Below are positions 1 to 8,289 of a stretch of 64,000 nucleotides of DNA, piece by piece (position 1 is the stretch's first letter; each line of letters opens with the position of its first letter). The notes beneath the pieces are model-generated. The model saw only the letters and a program-made list of their open reading frames with translations, was not told the origin of the DNA and searched no databases. The DNA lies in assembly GCF_030816965.1 (NCBI RefSeq), contig NZ_JAUSYQ010000002.1:3691001-3755000 (forward strand), written 5' to 3'. Both the position numbers and the translations under genes were made by a program. This stretch comes from Streptomyces canus. GTDB taxonomy: Bacteria; Actinomycetota; Actinomycetes; Streptomycetales; Streptomycetaceae.

Positions 1-276
1 GCCCTGGCGTCCGGCCTGCCCGTGCTCTACGCCTCCAGCCCGGCGATCGAGGACCTGCCCCCGCAGGCCACCGCCGGTGCCCGGCGGGTGCGCGGCGGCC
101 CGGAGGCGTACGCCCGTGCCGTGGCCGGGGTGCGCGCGGCCGGTCCGCGGCCGCGCACGGCCCCGGAGGCGGCCCACCGCTACCACATCACTCACAGCGC
201 CGCCCGGCTCATGGACGTGTACGCGACGGCGCTGTCCTGCTCATTGCCCCGCTCACCCCAGGGAGCCAGTACGTGA
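1..276 (+). CDS. Glycosyltransferase C-terminal fragment (cut by window edge)
   Basis: Only the last 91 residues are visible, because reading frame 1 is open from the first base to a TGA at 274-276. The segment GLPVLYASSPAIEDLP resembles the nucleotide-sugar binding end of GT4-type glycosyltransferases, where a small residue run is followed by an E in the donor-binding loop. The gene overlaps the following Wzz-like gene at TGATG, so the two are translationally coupled and probably belong to a surface or exopolysaccharide operon. The sugar and the acceptor cannot be told from this fragment. The family call rests on context plus a short motif. Confidence 0.6.
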   Translation, partial: ALASGLPVLYASSPAIEDLPPQATAGARRVRGGPEAYARAVAGVRAAGPRPRTAPEAAHRYHITHSAARLMDVYATALSCSLPRSPQGAST

Positions 277-935
277 TGACCGACAACCACGCCCGACACC
301 ACCGGCAGCCCGGCCGCCTGACCCGGACCGGCCTCCTGCGGCCGTGGTCGCTGCTCGCGGCCGGCGCGCTCGCCGGCGGCCTGCTCGGCGGCACCTATGG
401 CACGCTCAAAGCCCCGACGTACACGGCGACCAGCTACGTGGTCGCCGTACCGACCGAGAAGTCCGACCCGGCTTCCGCGCTCGGCTTCGCACAGGCGTAC
501 GGCCGTGCCGCCACCGACCTCGCGGTGCTCGGAGACGCACAGGCCTGGGCGGACGTGCCGGTCCCGACTCTGCGTCGAAGCGTGCGGACGGTCGCCTCGC
601 CGGACGCGCCGATGGTCGCCGTCTCGGCCACCTCCCCGCGCCCCCGGCTCGCCGCCGACATGGCCAACGCGGTCACCCGCGCGCTGACCCGGCACGCGAA
701 CGAGACCAAAGCCAGCACCCACGTCGAACTCGTGCAGTTCTCACGGGCGGTGCGGCCGACAGAGCCGACGTCCGCGTCACCGACGGTGACCGGTCTGGTC
801 GGCGCGAGCGCGGGGGGCCTGCTCGGCGGACTGGTGCTGCTCGTACGGCCGAGGCGGACCGGGGACGAGCAGTCCGTTCCCCCCGCCTCGGTGCCCGGCC
901 CGGCGCCCGCCGCCGACGTGCACGGACAGCTGTGA
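276..935 (+). CDS. Wzz/YveK-like polysaccharide chain-length or export membrane protein
   Basis: This is a 219-residue protein with two membrane segments. The first is near residues 23-45 (WSLLAAGALAGGLLGGTYG), and the second is near 165-188 in a Gly/Leu-rich stretch followed by positive residues. Between them lies an extracytoplasmic domain of about 115 residues beginning TYTATSYVVAVP. This layout is that of Wzz or CapA/YveK co-polymerases, which control chain length during polysaccharide assembly at the membrane. No tyrosine kinase domain is fused and none is seen nearby. A GGGAG ribosome site at 261-265 fits either ATG 276 or GTG 273. The gene is coupled to the genes on both sides, with overlaps of 1 and 4 bases. 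Confidence 0.75.
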   Translation: MTDNHARHHRQPGRLTRTGLLRPWSLLAAGALAGGLLGGTYGTLKAPTYTATSYVVAVPTEKSDPASALGFAQAYGRAATDLAVLGDAQAWADVPVPTLRRSVRTVASPDAPMVAVSATSPRPRLAADMANAVTRALTRHANETKASTHVELVQFSRAVRPTEPTSASPTVTGLVGASAGGLLGGLVLLVRPRRTGDEQSVPPASVPGPAPAADVHGQL

Positions 936-2242
936 CGGTGTCGTACACGACGGAACTCGTGACCCACGCACGCGCCTTCGCCGAGGTGGCCCCGGACTGG
1001 GAGCGGCTGTACCGGCGGTGCGGCGCGGCGACCCCGTTCCAGAACCACGCCTGGCTGCACTCCTGGTGGCTGTCGTACGGCAGACCCGGCCGGCTGCGGC
1101 TGGTGCTCGTGCGCGAGGGCGGCGAACTCGTGGCCGCCGCGCCGCTGATGCTCCGGCGCGCCCCGGTACCCACGCTCGTACCGCTCGGCGGGCCGATCTC
1201 TGACTACGGGGACGTCCTGATCGACGACGAGCGGGCGGACGGGGCGGCCGCCGTGCTGGCCGAGGCGCTGTCGGACGCCGCCTGCACCGCGCTGATCGAC
1301 TTCCGCGAGGTGCGGCCGGGCGGCGCGGCCGAGCACGTCTACGACCGCTGGAGCGGGCCCCGTCACCGGATGCGGGACTCGCTGTGCCTGGAGCTGCCCG
1401 CCGTGCCCATGGACGGGTTGGTGTCCCGGCTGCCGTCCGGCACGGCCCAGCGGGCCCGCGCCAAGCTGCGCAGGCTGAGGTCGCTCGGCGTGGAGCGGCA
1501 CGTCGTGGCGCCGGAGAGGGTCGACTCGGCGCTTCAGCGGCTGATCGAACTGCACCGGCTTCAGTGGCAGGGCCGGAAGGTGACGTCGGAGCACCTGCAG
1601 GCACGCTTCTGCGAGCACCTGGTGCGGTCCGTGGGACCGATGGTGCGCTCCGGCGACGCCGTGGTCACCGAGTTCCGGCTCGACGGTGACGTGGTGGCCG
1701 TGGACCTCACGCTGCAGTCGCGCCGGCTCACGGGCGGTTACCTGTACGGCGCCCATCCGCGCCTGCGGGAACGCAAGGCCGACGTGGCGGCGATGCTCCT
1801 CGACGCGTGCGCCCAGCACGCGGGCAGCGGCGGGCAGGACACTCTGAGCCTGCTGCGCGGCAACGAGCCCTACAAGCACCACTGGCGCCCCGAACCCGTG
1901 GCCAACCAGCGGCTGCTGCTGGCCCGTCGACGCACCGCTCCGCTGATGTCGGCGGTGGTCGGCCACGTGGCCGCGCGTCGTCGGGGCAAGGAGCTACTGA
2001 GCAGCTTCCGGGAGCGGACCGATGACGGCGGACCCGTCCCGGGGCCCGTCGTCGCCGCCGACCGCTACCGGGTCCGCGACCACCCGTCGAAACGCCCGCA
2101 CACCTTCCTGTCGAACCGGGACTCGATCCAGTCGCCAGGAAGCAGTGGCGAGCAGACGGTCGAGCTCAACGGGACCGGAAGTGTGGTGGGTGCGGGCAGC
2201 GCCGCCGGCCAGCCGGTGCGACCGGAGAGCACGGACCGGTAG
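932..2242 (+). CDS. CelD/FemAB-like GNAT acyltransferase
   Basis: This 436-residue soluble protein starts at GTG 932, overlapping the TGA of the Wzz-like gene by 4 bases (GTGA). Features of the Acetyltransf_6 (CelD, BioF2-like) family are visible: PFQNHAWLHSWW near the N terminus, a central SGTAQRARAKLRRL segment, and GGYLYGAHPRLRERKADVAAML followed by LSLLRGNEPYKHHW near residue 310. Members of this family occur in many exopolysaccharide clusters and are thought to acylate sugars or amino groups; the acceptor here is unknown. The last 60 residues are low-complexity, extend beyond the family core and run antisense over the end of the next gene for 178 bases. The functional protein may therefore end before the annotated stop. 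Confidence 0.75.
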   Translation: MTVSYTTELVTHARAFAEVAPDWERLYRRCGAATPFQNHAWLHSWWLSYGRPGRLRLVLVREGGELVAAAPLMLRRAPVPTLVPLGGPISDYGDVLIDDERADGAAAVLAEALSDAACTALIDFREVRPGGAAEHVYDRWSGPRHRMRDSLCLELPAVPMDGLVSRLPSGTAQRARAKLRRLRSLGVERHVVAPERVDSALQRLIELHRLQWQGRKVTSEHLQARFCEHLVRSVGPMVRSGDAVVTEFRLDGDVVAVDLTLQSRRLTGGYLYGAHPRLRERKADVAAMLLDACAQHAGSGGQDTLSLLRGNEPYKHHWRPEPVANQRLLLARRRTAPLMSAVVGHVAARRRGKELLSSFRERTDDGGPVPGPVVAADRYRVRDHPSKRPHTFLSNRDSIQSPGSSGEQTVELNGTGSVVGAGSAAGQPVRPESTDR

Positions 2243-3339
2243 ACCCGGGACGAACCGGGGTTGGCCGGGCACTGCCAGACGCCGTGCGGACAGTAGTCGG
2301 TCAGCGTGTTGTACAGCGGCTTGTGCGCGTCGATCCAAGCGAGCATCCGCCGCATGTACTCGTCGTTGTCACCATTGCGGAACAGCCCCCATTCTGGATA
2401 GGAAATAGGCTTGTTGTGGGATTTCGCGAAATCCACGTGCGCTTGAAGTCCGTAGGGCTCATTCACCTGTTCGTCGAAGGAAACTCCTCGCGGCTGGTCG
2501 TACGCGTCCATGCCGATGATGTCGACGGTGTCGTCACCCGGAAAGCACTGCGTCCAGGGAATGGCGTCCCGGCCGCGGCTCGGTGTGAAGTCGAACCGGA
2601 ATCTCTGGCCCGGCACCGACCGCATGGCGGTCACGATCCTGTTCCAGTACTTCTTCCAGGCCTTTGGGTCGGGGCCACAGCGATGGGTGTACGTCGTGCC
2701 GTTCATCTCCCAGCCCAGCACCAGGATCGTGTCCGGCACGTTCAACGCCACCAGCCGCTCGGCGAGGGCGCGGAAGTGGTGATCGAACTCTCCGGCGGCG
2801 CCCTGCCGCAACAGCCACCGGACCTCGGCGTCCGGGACACCCTCCTCGTTACGCTCCAGCATGGGCACGTTGAGGACGAACATCCGGTCGCCCTTGGCCT
2901 TGCGCCAGCGCGCCCACTCGTCGAGGAAGCCCGGAGTGCCCTCGATGTTGCTCCAGCGGTCGCCGGGCAGGTAGCTGTGGCCGACGCGCAGCTCGGCGCC
3001 GCCCAGCCAGCTGCTGAGGCTCGTCATGCCCGCCACGCCCGGAGCCCCGGAGTCGAGGAAGACACCGAAGGCGGGGCCCTCCGTGCCGGGCGCCGGGGTC
3101 GTCGGCCCGGTGGCAGAAGAGGTCCCCGGCCCGGTGTCGGAAGGGGTCGGCGGGGCGTCCGATGTGGTCACCGCGGGCGCTGCCTGCTCCGGGGCGGTCG
3201 GCGTCGGAGCGGGAGGACCGCCGACGAGTGGCGTCCCCGCCGCGGAACCGGCGCCGGACGCCAACGCCGCCGAGAGGGCGACTGCCGCGGCGACGACCGT
3301 CAACCGTCCGGTCCTGGCCCGGCAATTCTGTAGAACCAT
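2065..3339 (-). CDS. Secreted GH26-like glycoside hydrolase (beta-mannanase fold)
   Basis: The 424-residue protein has a signal peptide at residues 1-34, then a Pro/Thr/Ser-rich linker (about 35-88), then a catalytic domain. The two expected clan GH-A acids are present: E211 in LVLGWEMNG (acid/base) and E316 in ISYPEWGLF (nucleophile). Both contexts are typical of GH26 and related mannanase-like enzymes of polysaccharide clusters. It probably trims a secreted polysaccharide outside the cell. I chose ATG 3339 because GAGAGGGG lies just upstream; GTG 3360 is also in frame. The gene opposes its neighbours, and its C-terminal 59 codons overlap the end of the CelD-like gene. The region after CPHGVWQC is not family-like and may be non-essential. 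The exact glycan is unknown. Confidence 0.85.
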   Translation of the reverse strand: MVLQNCRARTGRLTVVAAAVALSAALASGAGSAAGTPLVGGPPAPTPTAPEQAAPAVTTSDAPPTPSDTGPGTSSATGPTTPAPGTEGPAFGVFLDSGAPGVAGMTSLSSWLGGAELRVGHSYLPGDRWSNIEGTPGFLDEWARWRKAKGDRMFVLNVPMLERNEEGVPDAEVRWLLRQGAAGEFDHHFRALAERLVALNVPDTILVLGWEMNGTTYTHRCGPDPKAWKKYWNRIVTAMRSVPGQRFRFDFTPSRGRDAIPWTQCFPGDDTVDIIGMDAYDQPRGVSFDEQVNEPYGLQAHVDFAKSHNKPISYPEWGLFRNGDNDEYMRRMLAWIDAHKPLYNTLTDYCPHGVWQCPANPGSSRVYRSVLSGRTGWPAALPAPTTLPVPLSSTVCSPLLPGDWIESRFDRKVCGRFDGWSRTR

Positions 3340-3512
3340 GCCTGCCCCTCTCCCGCTCACTCTGTTCCCTGGCGTTGCTCTTTGCCCGGTCGCACTACTG
3401 ACACTCAGTCACATGAAGTCAGTCACATGAAATGAAATGTCGCCATCGCGCTTACGACTTTCGAGCGCCTCGCTCCCCGATACGGGTGAGCCGACCCGAA
3501 GGAATGAAGTCC

Positions 3513-4772
3513 GTGCCGCTGCTCGACACCCGCGTCCCCGCCGTTCTGCTGCGGATCGACCGGAATCCCTTTCACCACGGAACGCTGGGGGCCGTGCGCT
3601 CGCTCGGCAGAGCGGGAGTGGAGGTGCACGTGGTCGCCGATTCCACCGGAAGTCCCGTCACCAGATCGCGCTTCGTACGCGAAATGCATCCTCCGCCGCC
3701 GCCCGGGGCATCACCCCGCGAGATCGCCGTCGTGCTGCGCCGAGTGGCCGCCCGGGTCGCCCGTCCCGCCGTCCTGATTCCGATGGACGACGCGAGTGCG
3801 GTCGCCGTAAGCCGCATGCGCGAGGAACTCGCCCCCTCGTATCTGCTGCCCGCCACACCCGGCGCACTGCCCGAACGCGTCGCCGACAAGTCCGGACTGG
3901 CCCTCGTATGCACTTCTGCGGGCATCCCGCACCCGGTCACGGTGATCCCGGACAGCCCGGCGCAGGCCGCCGACGCCGCCCGGCGGCTGGGTCTGCCGAT
4001 GGTGGCGAAGTGGAGCCGGCCCTGGCAGGTACCGGCGGGCAGCGGGCTGCACAGCACGGTGCTGGTGAGGTCGGCGCAGCAGGCGCGGGAACTGTATCTG
4101 CGTACCGAGGAGGCCGGCAGCCCGCTGCTGCTGCAGGCGTATCTGCCGCCGGGCCCGGACCGCGACTGGTTCTTCCACGGATACGCCGACCACTCCTGTG
4201 CTGTGCGCGCGGGCGGACCCGGCCGCAAGCAGCGGGCGTGGCCGCGCGGAGCGGGCCTGACCGTGGTCGGCCGCTGGACCGACAACCCGCAGGTGCGGGC
4301 GCTCGCCGAGCGGCTCACCGGCGAGTTGGGCTACCGCGGAATCTTCGACCTCGACTTCCGCCGCTGCGGCACAACGGGCCGCTACCACCTGCTCGACTTC
4401 AACCCCCGCCCCGGCGCCCAGTTCCGGCTCTTCACCGACACCACCGGCCTGGACGTCGTACGCGCCCTGCACCTCGACCTGACAAACCGTCAACTGCCTG
4501 TGGGCGAGCCACAGGAGGGACGGACGTTCGTGGTGGAGAACTACGCACCGCTCGCCGCGCTGCGGCCGGTGCCCCGCGGACGCGAACTGGCCTGGCACGC
4601 CCCGGACGACCCGGCTCCCGGCCGGGCGATGTGGGCCCTGTGGTGCCGCCATGTGTCCCGCCGACTGCGGGAGCGGCTGCGCGCGGCCGCGACGGCACCC
4701 GCACCGACCCGCGTGGTCCGCCAGGCGGCCACGCCGATCCCGACCGACGAAGAGAAGGCGAGTAGTTGCTGA
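3513..4772 (+). CDS. ATP-grasp enzyme (carboxylate-amine ligase-like)
   Basis: The 419-residue protein has an N-terminal Rossmann-like part (VPAVLLRIDRNPFHHGTLGA), then the ATP-grasp core. That core includes LPMVAKWSRPW (ATP-binding lysine), the flexible-loop region near AGSGLHSTVLV, LLLQAYLPPG, and a metal-binding end FDLDFRR..YHLLDFNPRPG. ATP-grasp ligases join a carboxylate to an amine or similar nucleophile through an acyl-phosphate; the substrates here are unknown. AAGGA at 3499-3503 lies 9 bases before GTG 3513 but directly abuts ATG 3504, so I prefer GTG 3513. The stop overlaps the next gene by one base, suggesting that the ligase and the oxidoreductase act together, perhaps on a cell-surface polymer or peptide. 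Confidence 0.8.
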   Translation: MPLLDTRVPAVLLRIDRNPFHHGTLGAVRSLGRAGVEVHVVADSTGSPVTRSRFVREMHPPPPPGASPREIAVVLRRVAARVARPAVLIPMDDASAVAVSRMREELAPSYLLPATPGALPERVADKSGLALVCTSAGIPHPVTVIPDSPAQAADAARRLGLPMVAKWSRPWQVPAGSGLHSTVLVRSAQQARELYLRTEEAGSPLLLQAYLPPGPDRDWFFHGYADHSCAVRAGGPGRKQRAWPRGAGLTVVGRWTDNPQVRALAERLTGELGYRGIFDLDFRRCGTTGRYHLLDFNPRPGAQFRLFTDTTGLDVVRALHLDLTNRQLPVGEPQEGRTFVVENYAPLAALRPVPRGRELAWHAPDDPAPGRAMWALWCRHVSRRLRERLRAAATAPAPTRVVRQAATPIPTDEEKASSC

Positions 4773-6034
4773 TGTACGACCTGCTGGTGGTGGGCGCCGG
4801 CCCGTACGGCCTGTCCATCGCGTCCCATGCCGCGGCCGCCGGGCTGAACCTGCGCGTCCTCGGGCGGCCCATGGCCTCCTGGCGGGACCACATGCCCCGC
4901 GGCATGTTCCTCAAGTCGGAGCCCTGGGCCTCCAACCTCGCTGATCCCGGCGGTCGTTGGCGGCTGGACACTTACTGCGCGACCCAGGGCCTGACGGCGC
5001 GTCACGCCGACCCGATCCCGGTGGCGACGTTCGCCGCGTACGGCCTGTGGTTCGCGCACCACGCCGTACCCCGCGTGGACGAGCGGATGGTGAGCCGGTT
5101 GACGGCCCGCCCGGCCGGATTCGAGGCGGTCACGGAGGACGGAGAAGTACTGCGCGCCCGGACGGTGGCGCTGGCTGTAGGGGTCATGCCCTTCGTGGAG
5201 GTGCCGTCCCCACTGCGTGGCCTGCACCCCGCGCTCATCTCGCACAGCAGTCACCACAGTGACCTGGAACGCTTCCGCGGCAGGGACGTCACGGTGATCG
5301 GCGGCGGCCAGGCGGCCCTGGAGACCGCTGCGCTTCTCGCCGAACAGGGAACGCGCGTACGGGTACTGGCCCGAGCCGACGGGCTGTCCTGGAACGATGT
5401 GCCACCGCCGTGGCAGCGCCCCTGGTGGCAGTCGGCCCGCGCCCCGCACAGCGGGCTCGGCTGCGGCTGGCGCAACTGGTTCTACGCCGAGCGCCCGGGG
5501 CTCTTCCGCCACCTCCCCGAGCCGACCCGGGCCCGCATCACGGCCACCGCGCTGGGACCGGCGGGCGCCTGGTGGGTACGGGACCGGGTCGAGCAGGCGG
5601 TGGAGGTGCTGCTCGACCGCGAGGTCGCCTCGGCCCGTGCGGTGACGGGCGGCGTACGACTGGAGACGGTGAGCCGGACCGGGGAGCGGTACTCCCTGGA
5701 GACCGGACATGTGATCGCGGCCACGGGCTTCCGGCCGACCCTGAACCGGCTCGGCCTGCTCTCCGAAGAACTACGCGGGAGCCTGGCGACGGCTGTCGAC
5801 GGCTCCCCCGCGGTCGGGCGGGACTTCGAGTCCTCACACCCGGGGCTGTTCATGGGCGGACTGGTGACCGCCTCCGCGTTCGGGCCGGCCATGCGCTTCG
5901 TCCACGGCGCCACGTTCACGGCCACGACGCTCGTACGAGGAGTGTGCCGCCGACTGCGCACCACGCCGCCCGTCGGCAGGATCCCCGCAGCGGTGGGCCG
6001 GGGACGCGCGGAAGCGGTACGCGCAGACCACTGA
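4772..6034 (+). CDS. FAD/NAD(P)-binding oxidoreductase
   Basis: The 420-residue flavoprotein has two dinucleotide-binding motifs. GAGPYGLS near residue 9 binds FAD, and VIGGGQAALETAALLAEQG near residue 170 is a second Rossmann motif for NAD(P)H. ATGFRPTLNRLG near residue 325 is the usual C-terminal FAD-family motif. This is the layout of flavin monooxygenases and of thioredoxin-reductase-like oxidoreductases, but no CxxC redox pair is seen. It overlaps the ATP-grasp gene at TGATG; a TTG at 4766 with AAGG seven bases upstream is an alternative start. The pairing with an ATP-grasp enzyme at the edge of a polysaccharide cluster suggests a shared modification step. The substrate is unknown. Confidence 0.8.
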   Translation: MYDLLVVGAGPYGLSIASHAAAAGLNLRVLGRPMASWRDHMPRGMFLKSEPWASNLADPGGRWRLDTYCATQGLTARHADPIPVATFAAYGLWFAHHAVPRVDERMVSRLTARPAGFEAVTEDGEVLRARTVALAVGVMPFVEVPSPLRGLHPALISHSSHHSDLERFRGRDVTVIGGGQAALETAALLAEQGTRVRVLARADGLSWNDVPPPWQRPWWQSARAPHSGLGCGWRNWFYAERPGLFRHLPEPTRARITATALGPAGAWWVRDRVEQAVEVLLDREVASARAVTGGVRLETVSRTGERYSLETGHVIAATGFRPTLNRLGLLSEELRGSLATAVDGSPAVGRDFESSHPGLFMGGLVTASAFGPAMRFVHGATFTATTLVRGVCRRLRTTPPVGRIPAAVGRGRAEAVRADH

Positions 6035-6049
6035 CGTACGGGAGTGGCT

Positions 6050-6082
6050 CCTGGTGCCGGACACGGTCTGTCCGGCACCAGG
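6050..6082. terminator. Bidirectional hairpin terminator
   Basis: A perfect 14-base-pair inverted repeat (CCTGGTGCCGGACA and its complement) encloses a 5-base loop, exactly between two convergent genes. No long T run follows, which is common in Streptomyces. It probably serves both genes. Confidence 0.85.
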
Positions 6083-6091
6083 ACCGGGACG

Positions 6092-6805
6092 CTACCGACG
6101 GGACGCGGCCCGGCCTCGGCGGTACAGGATGGCGCCACCCGACATCAGCAGCATGGCGGCACCCGCGGCCATGAACGTCCCCTCCCCGGCACCGGTGTTC
6201 GGAAGGGAGGGCGGCTGCACCCCAGGTGAGGCGGGCGGCGTGGCGGGGGGAGTCGTGTCCGGTGTCTCCGAACGGGGCGGCGTCTTCGCCGGTGGAGTAC
6301 TGCTGGGCGGCGAGCCGTGGGGAGTCGTGGCCGGCGTGTCCGAGTCGTCGCTGTCGTCGCCGTAACCGGCCTCGTCGCCGTAGCCGCTGTCGTCGCCGTA
6401 GCCGGCCTCGTCGCCGTAACCGCTGTCGTCGCCGTAGCCGCTGTCGTCGCCCTTGCCGACGACGCCCTTGCCCTTACCGTCGTCGTCGCTGTCGTCGCCG
6501 TAACCGTCGGTGTCGCCGTGGGCGCTGTCGTCGCCCTTACCCTTACCGTCGTCGTCGCTGTCGTCGCTGTCGTCGCCGTAAGCGTCGGTGTCGGCGTCGG
6601 CGCGCCCTCTGACGGAGCTGTGATCCGCGTGCTCTAGAGGGGCGCTGTCGTCGGGCTGGGCGTCGGGCGCACCCGACAGGGCACCGAGCGATCCTTCCAG
6701 AGTGCCTTCGGAGTATGCGTCCGCGAACGCCGGGATGCCGCACAGAGACAGGATGCCGGTCGCGGCGGCGGCCACGACCATTCCCTTACTCAGGTTCTGT
6801 CGCAA
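6092..6805 (-). CDS. LPXTG-anchored acidic repeat surface protein (chaplin-like signal peptide)
   Basis: The 237-residue protein has a signal peptide at residues 1-29 (KGMVVAAAATGILSLCG, ending AFADA) that looks to me like those of chaplins. An acidic middle follows, built from GYGDDS, GYGDEA and DDSDDDGKGKG units (about 75-165), then a Pro/Thr/Ser-rich wall-spanning stretch. The C terminus is a full sortase signal: LPNTG, a hydrophobic segment, then RRGRAASRR. It should be linked to peptidoglycan by a sortase and project an acidic, perhaps cation-binding, domain. No chaplin domain with its paired cysteines is present. I chose TTG 6805 because GGAAG lies 10 bases upstream and the signal peptide begins cleanly there; no in-frame ATG gives a sensible N terminus. 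Confidence 0.8.
   Translation of the reverse strand: MRQNLSKGMVVAAAATGILSLCGIPAFADAYSEGTLEGSLGALSGAPDAQPDDSAPLEHADHSSVRGRADADTDAYGDDSDDSDDDGKGKGDDSAHGDTDGYGDDSDDDGKGKGVVGKGDDSGYGDDSGYGDEAGYGDDSGYGDEAGYGDDSDDSDTPATTPHGSPPSSTPPAKTPPRSETPDTTPPATPPASPGVQPPSLPNTGAGEGTFMAAGAAMLLMSGGAILYRRGRAASRR
6359..6448 (-). repeat. Five 18-bp tandem units coding GYGDDS/GYGDEA
   Basis: Five consecutive 18-base units differ mainly in coding DDS or DEA after GYG. Similar but less regular units continue to about 6600. The repeat is coding and in frame, so its copy number can change without breaking the gene. Confidence 0.85.
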
Positions 6806-7065
6806 TTCTCGTCGTCTTCCTGCTTGAAGAAGTGGGCAAAGGTGACCCTGGAACCGAGAGAACTGGTCGAAGGTCGGCCCGTGCCACAGCCAGTCGGCTG
6901 GTGTGCTCACACGCCTAACCATTCGCCGGACTGACAGGTTCTGTGCGAAAACTTGTGCGTGTTGTACGCCCGGGATCCATAAGTATTACCTGCCGAGAGC
7001 CGGGCCCGGGGCGGTCCGTGGGTTCGGTTCCGTGCAGCGGGAAACGAACCGGAACGACTCTCTCG

Positions 7066-7326
7066 TCAGTCCTTTTTTCTCTTCTTGCGGCTGCGCCGGG
7101 GAGCGGCTTCACGCCTGCCGTGGTTTCGTCGCCATTGGATTTTCTGACTGGTCAGATGATGGGACCCGGTGAAGTGCCAGTGCCGACAGCCGGGGCACCG
7201 ATAGATCCGGTCCGGAATCTTCTGGATCAGTGGCTGCCTGACGAGCCAGGCGCGAGCCTCACCCTCGGTCCGGAATGACGCCTTCCCCGTTTCCGGGCAA
7301 CGCGGCAGGATGACCGTGTCACTCAT
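7066..7326 (-). CDS. Small zinc-ribbon protein of unknown function
   Basis: This 86-residue basic protein has a likely metal site: an N-terminal cysteine in LPRCPETGK, then CPGCRHWH near residue 44, which supplies two cysteines and two histidines. The tail is very basic (RRSRKKRKKD), suggesting nucleic-acid or ribosome contact. ATG 7326 is preceded by GGAGGGG at good spacing, so translation is believable. Small CPxC..WH proteins of this kind are common in Streptomyces chromosomes and phages and have no assigned role that I know. It stands alone between two secreted-protein genes. Confidence 0.6.
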   Translation of the reverse strand: MSDTVILPRCPETGKASFRTEGEARAWLVRQPLIQKIPDRIYRCPGCRHWHFTGSHHLTSQKIQWRRNHGRREAAPRRSRKKRKKD

Positions 7327-7549
7327 GTCCCCTCCGAAGTGCGCTACGTGGTGCGATCGCCTACGACGTGGCGATTTTTCGCTGATGACCGCCTCGGCAA
7401 ACGGAAAGCGCCTCTCCCCTGGGCGGATGAGGATGTCACCTCATCCACCCGTCAGGGAAAGACGCTTTCAGGTCAGGCCACGACGCCCTGGGGGATCGAG
7501 AAAGGATGCCCCGGATCGCCGAACTAGACTCGAGCGATCACAACAAGGC

Positions 7550-7795
7550 TCACGGGGCGGGCGGGGCCAGCAGGCCGCCGAGCAGCTCGAGGAGGCCCTC
7601 GGTGTCGACGGAGGCCACGGCCGTGGCGGTGTTCTCGTTCACGTTGGCGTTGGTGTTCTCGTTGGTGATGGTGATGGGCGAGTCACCGTCACCGCCGTGC
7701 TTGTTATCGCAGGCGCTGGCAGCCGAGGCGGAACCCGCAAGGAGGGCCACCGCAGCGAGGGTCGAGGCAGCGCCCAGCTTCATGCTCTTGCGCAT
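7550..7795 (-). CDS. Small secreted protein of unknown function
   Basis: The 81-residue protein has a clear signal peptide (residues 1-28, MRKSMKLGAAS..LLAGSASAASA). The mature part of about 53 residues is rich in Asn, Thr and Glu (ITITNENTNANVNENT) and ends in a hydrophobic LLELLGGLLAPPAP tail. GGAG lies about 7 bases upstream of ATG 7795. Together with the LPXTG protein it forms a small cell-surface gene group. The Asn/Thr repeats recall amyloid-prone or surface-coat proteins, but there is no chaplin or rodlin domain, so I assign no function. Confidence 0.7.
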   Translation of the reverse strand: MRKSMKLGAASTLAAVALLAGSASAASACDNKHGGDGDSPITITNENTNANVNENTATAVASVDTEGLLELLGGLLAPPAP

Positions 7796-8289
7796 TTGAC
7801 ATCTCCGTTCTGTTTCTTCCGATTTGGAAGAACGCCACCGATATTGCCTCGCCACGGAAGGCCACACAACTTGAAAGGGCCCTGGGCCCGGAAGTTCATC
7901 CACATGGCCCTGTACGCGGGGTGCATGGACTGCCGAACACCCAGGCCGCATCAGGTCAGCCACCAAATGAGGTAATGACACACAAGCTGAGAAACGGATT
8001 TGAATGACAGTCATTTCGAACGCCAGCCCGAAAGCTGCGGGCCGGCAGTCAGTGCTCCAGCAGCGGCTCTCCCTTCCTGCTGACACATGCACGCTTTTGG
8101 CCACGGGGACTTGCGATCTGCCGTTCGGTGGTGGCACAACGCGCGCTTCAGGGCACACCTATGTCCTTCGTCAACCCTGGCTGCGTCACACGGCCGGATT
8201 CCGGGGTGCGGGGACGCAGGAACTCTGGGTGCGAGTCCTCCTGCGGAATCGTCGCCGCTCGCAGTAGGCCCATTTCCGTTGTCGGTTGC
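7796..8289. other. Gene-less stretch
   Basis: The first part is the promoter region of the small secreted protein, including a relatively AT-rich stretch near 7960-8010. The rest grades into mobile-element debris. I see no intact gene, RNA gene or hairpin here that I can support. Confidence 0.5.

Noticed and set aside
6359..6600. CRISPR-like repeat array
   Set aside because: Units are 18 bp with no spacers and code in frame for GYGDDS-type peptides within a surface protein.
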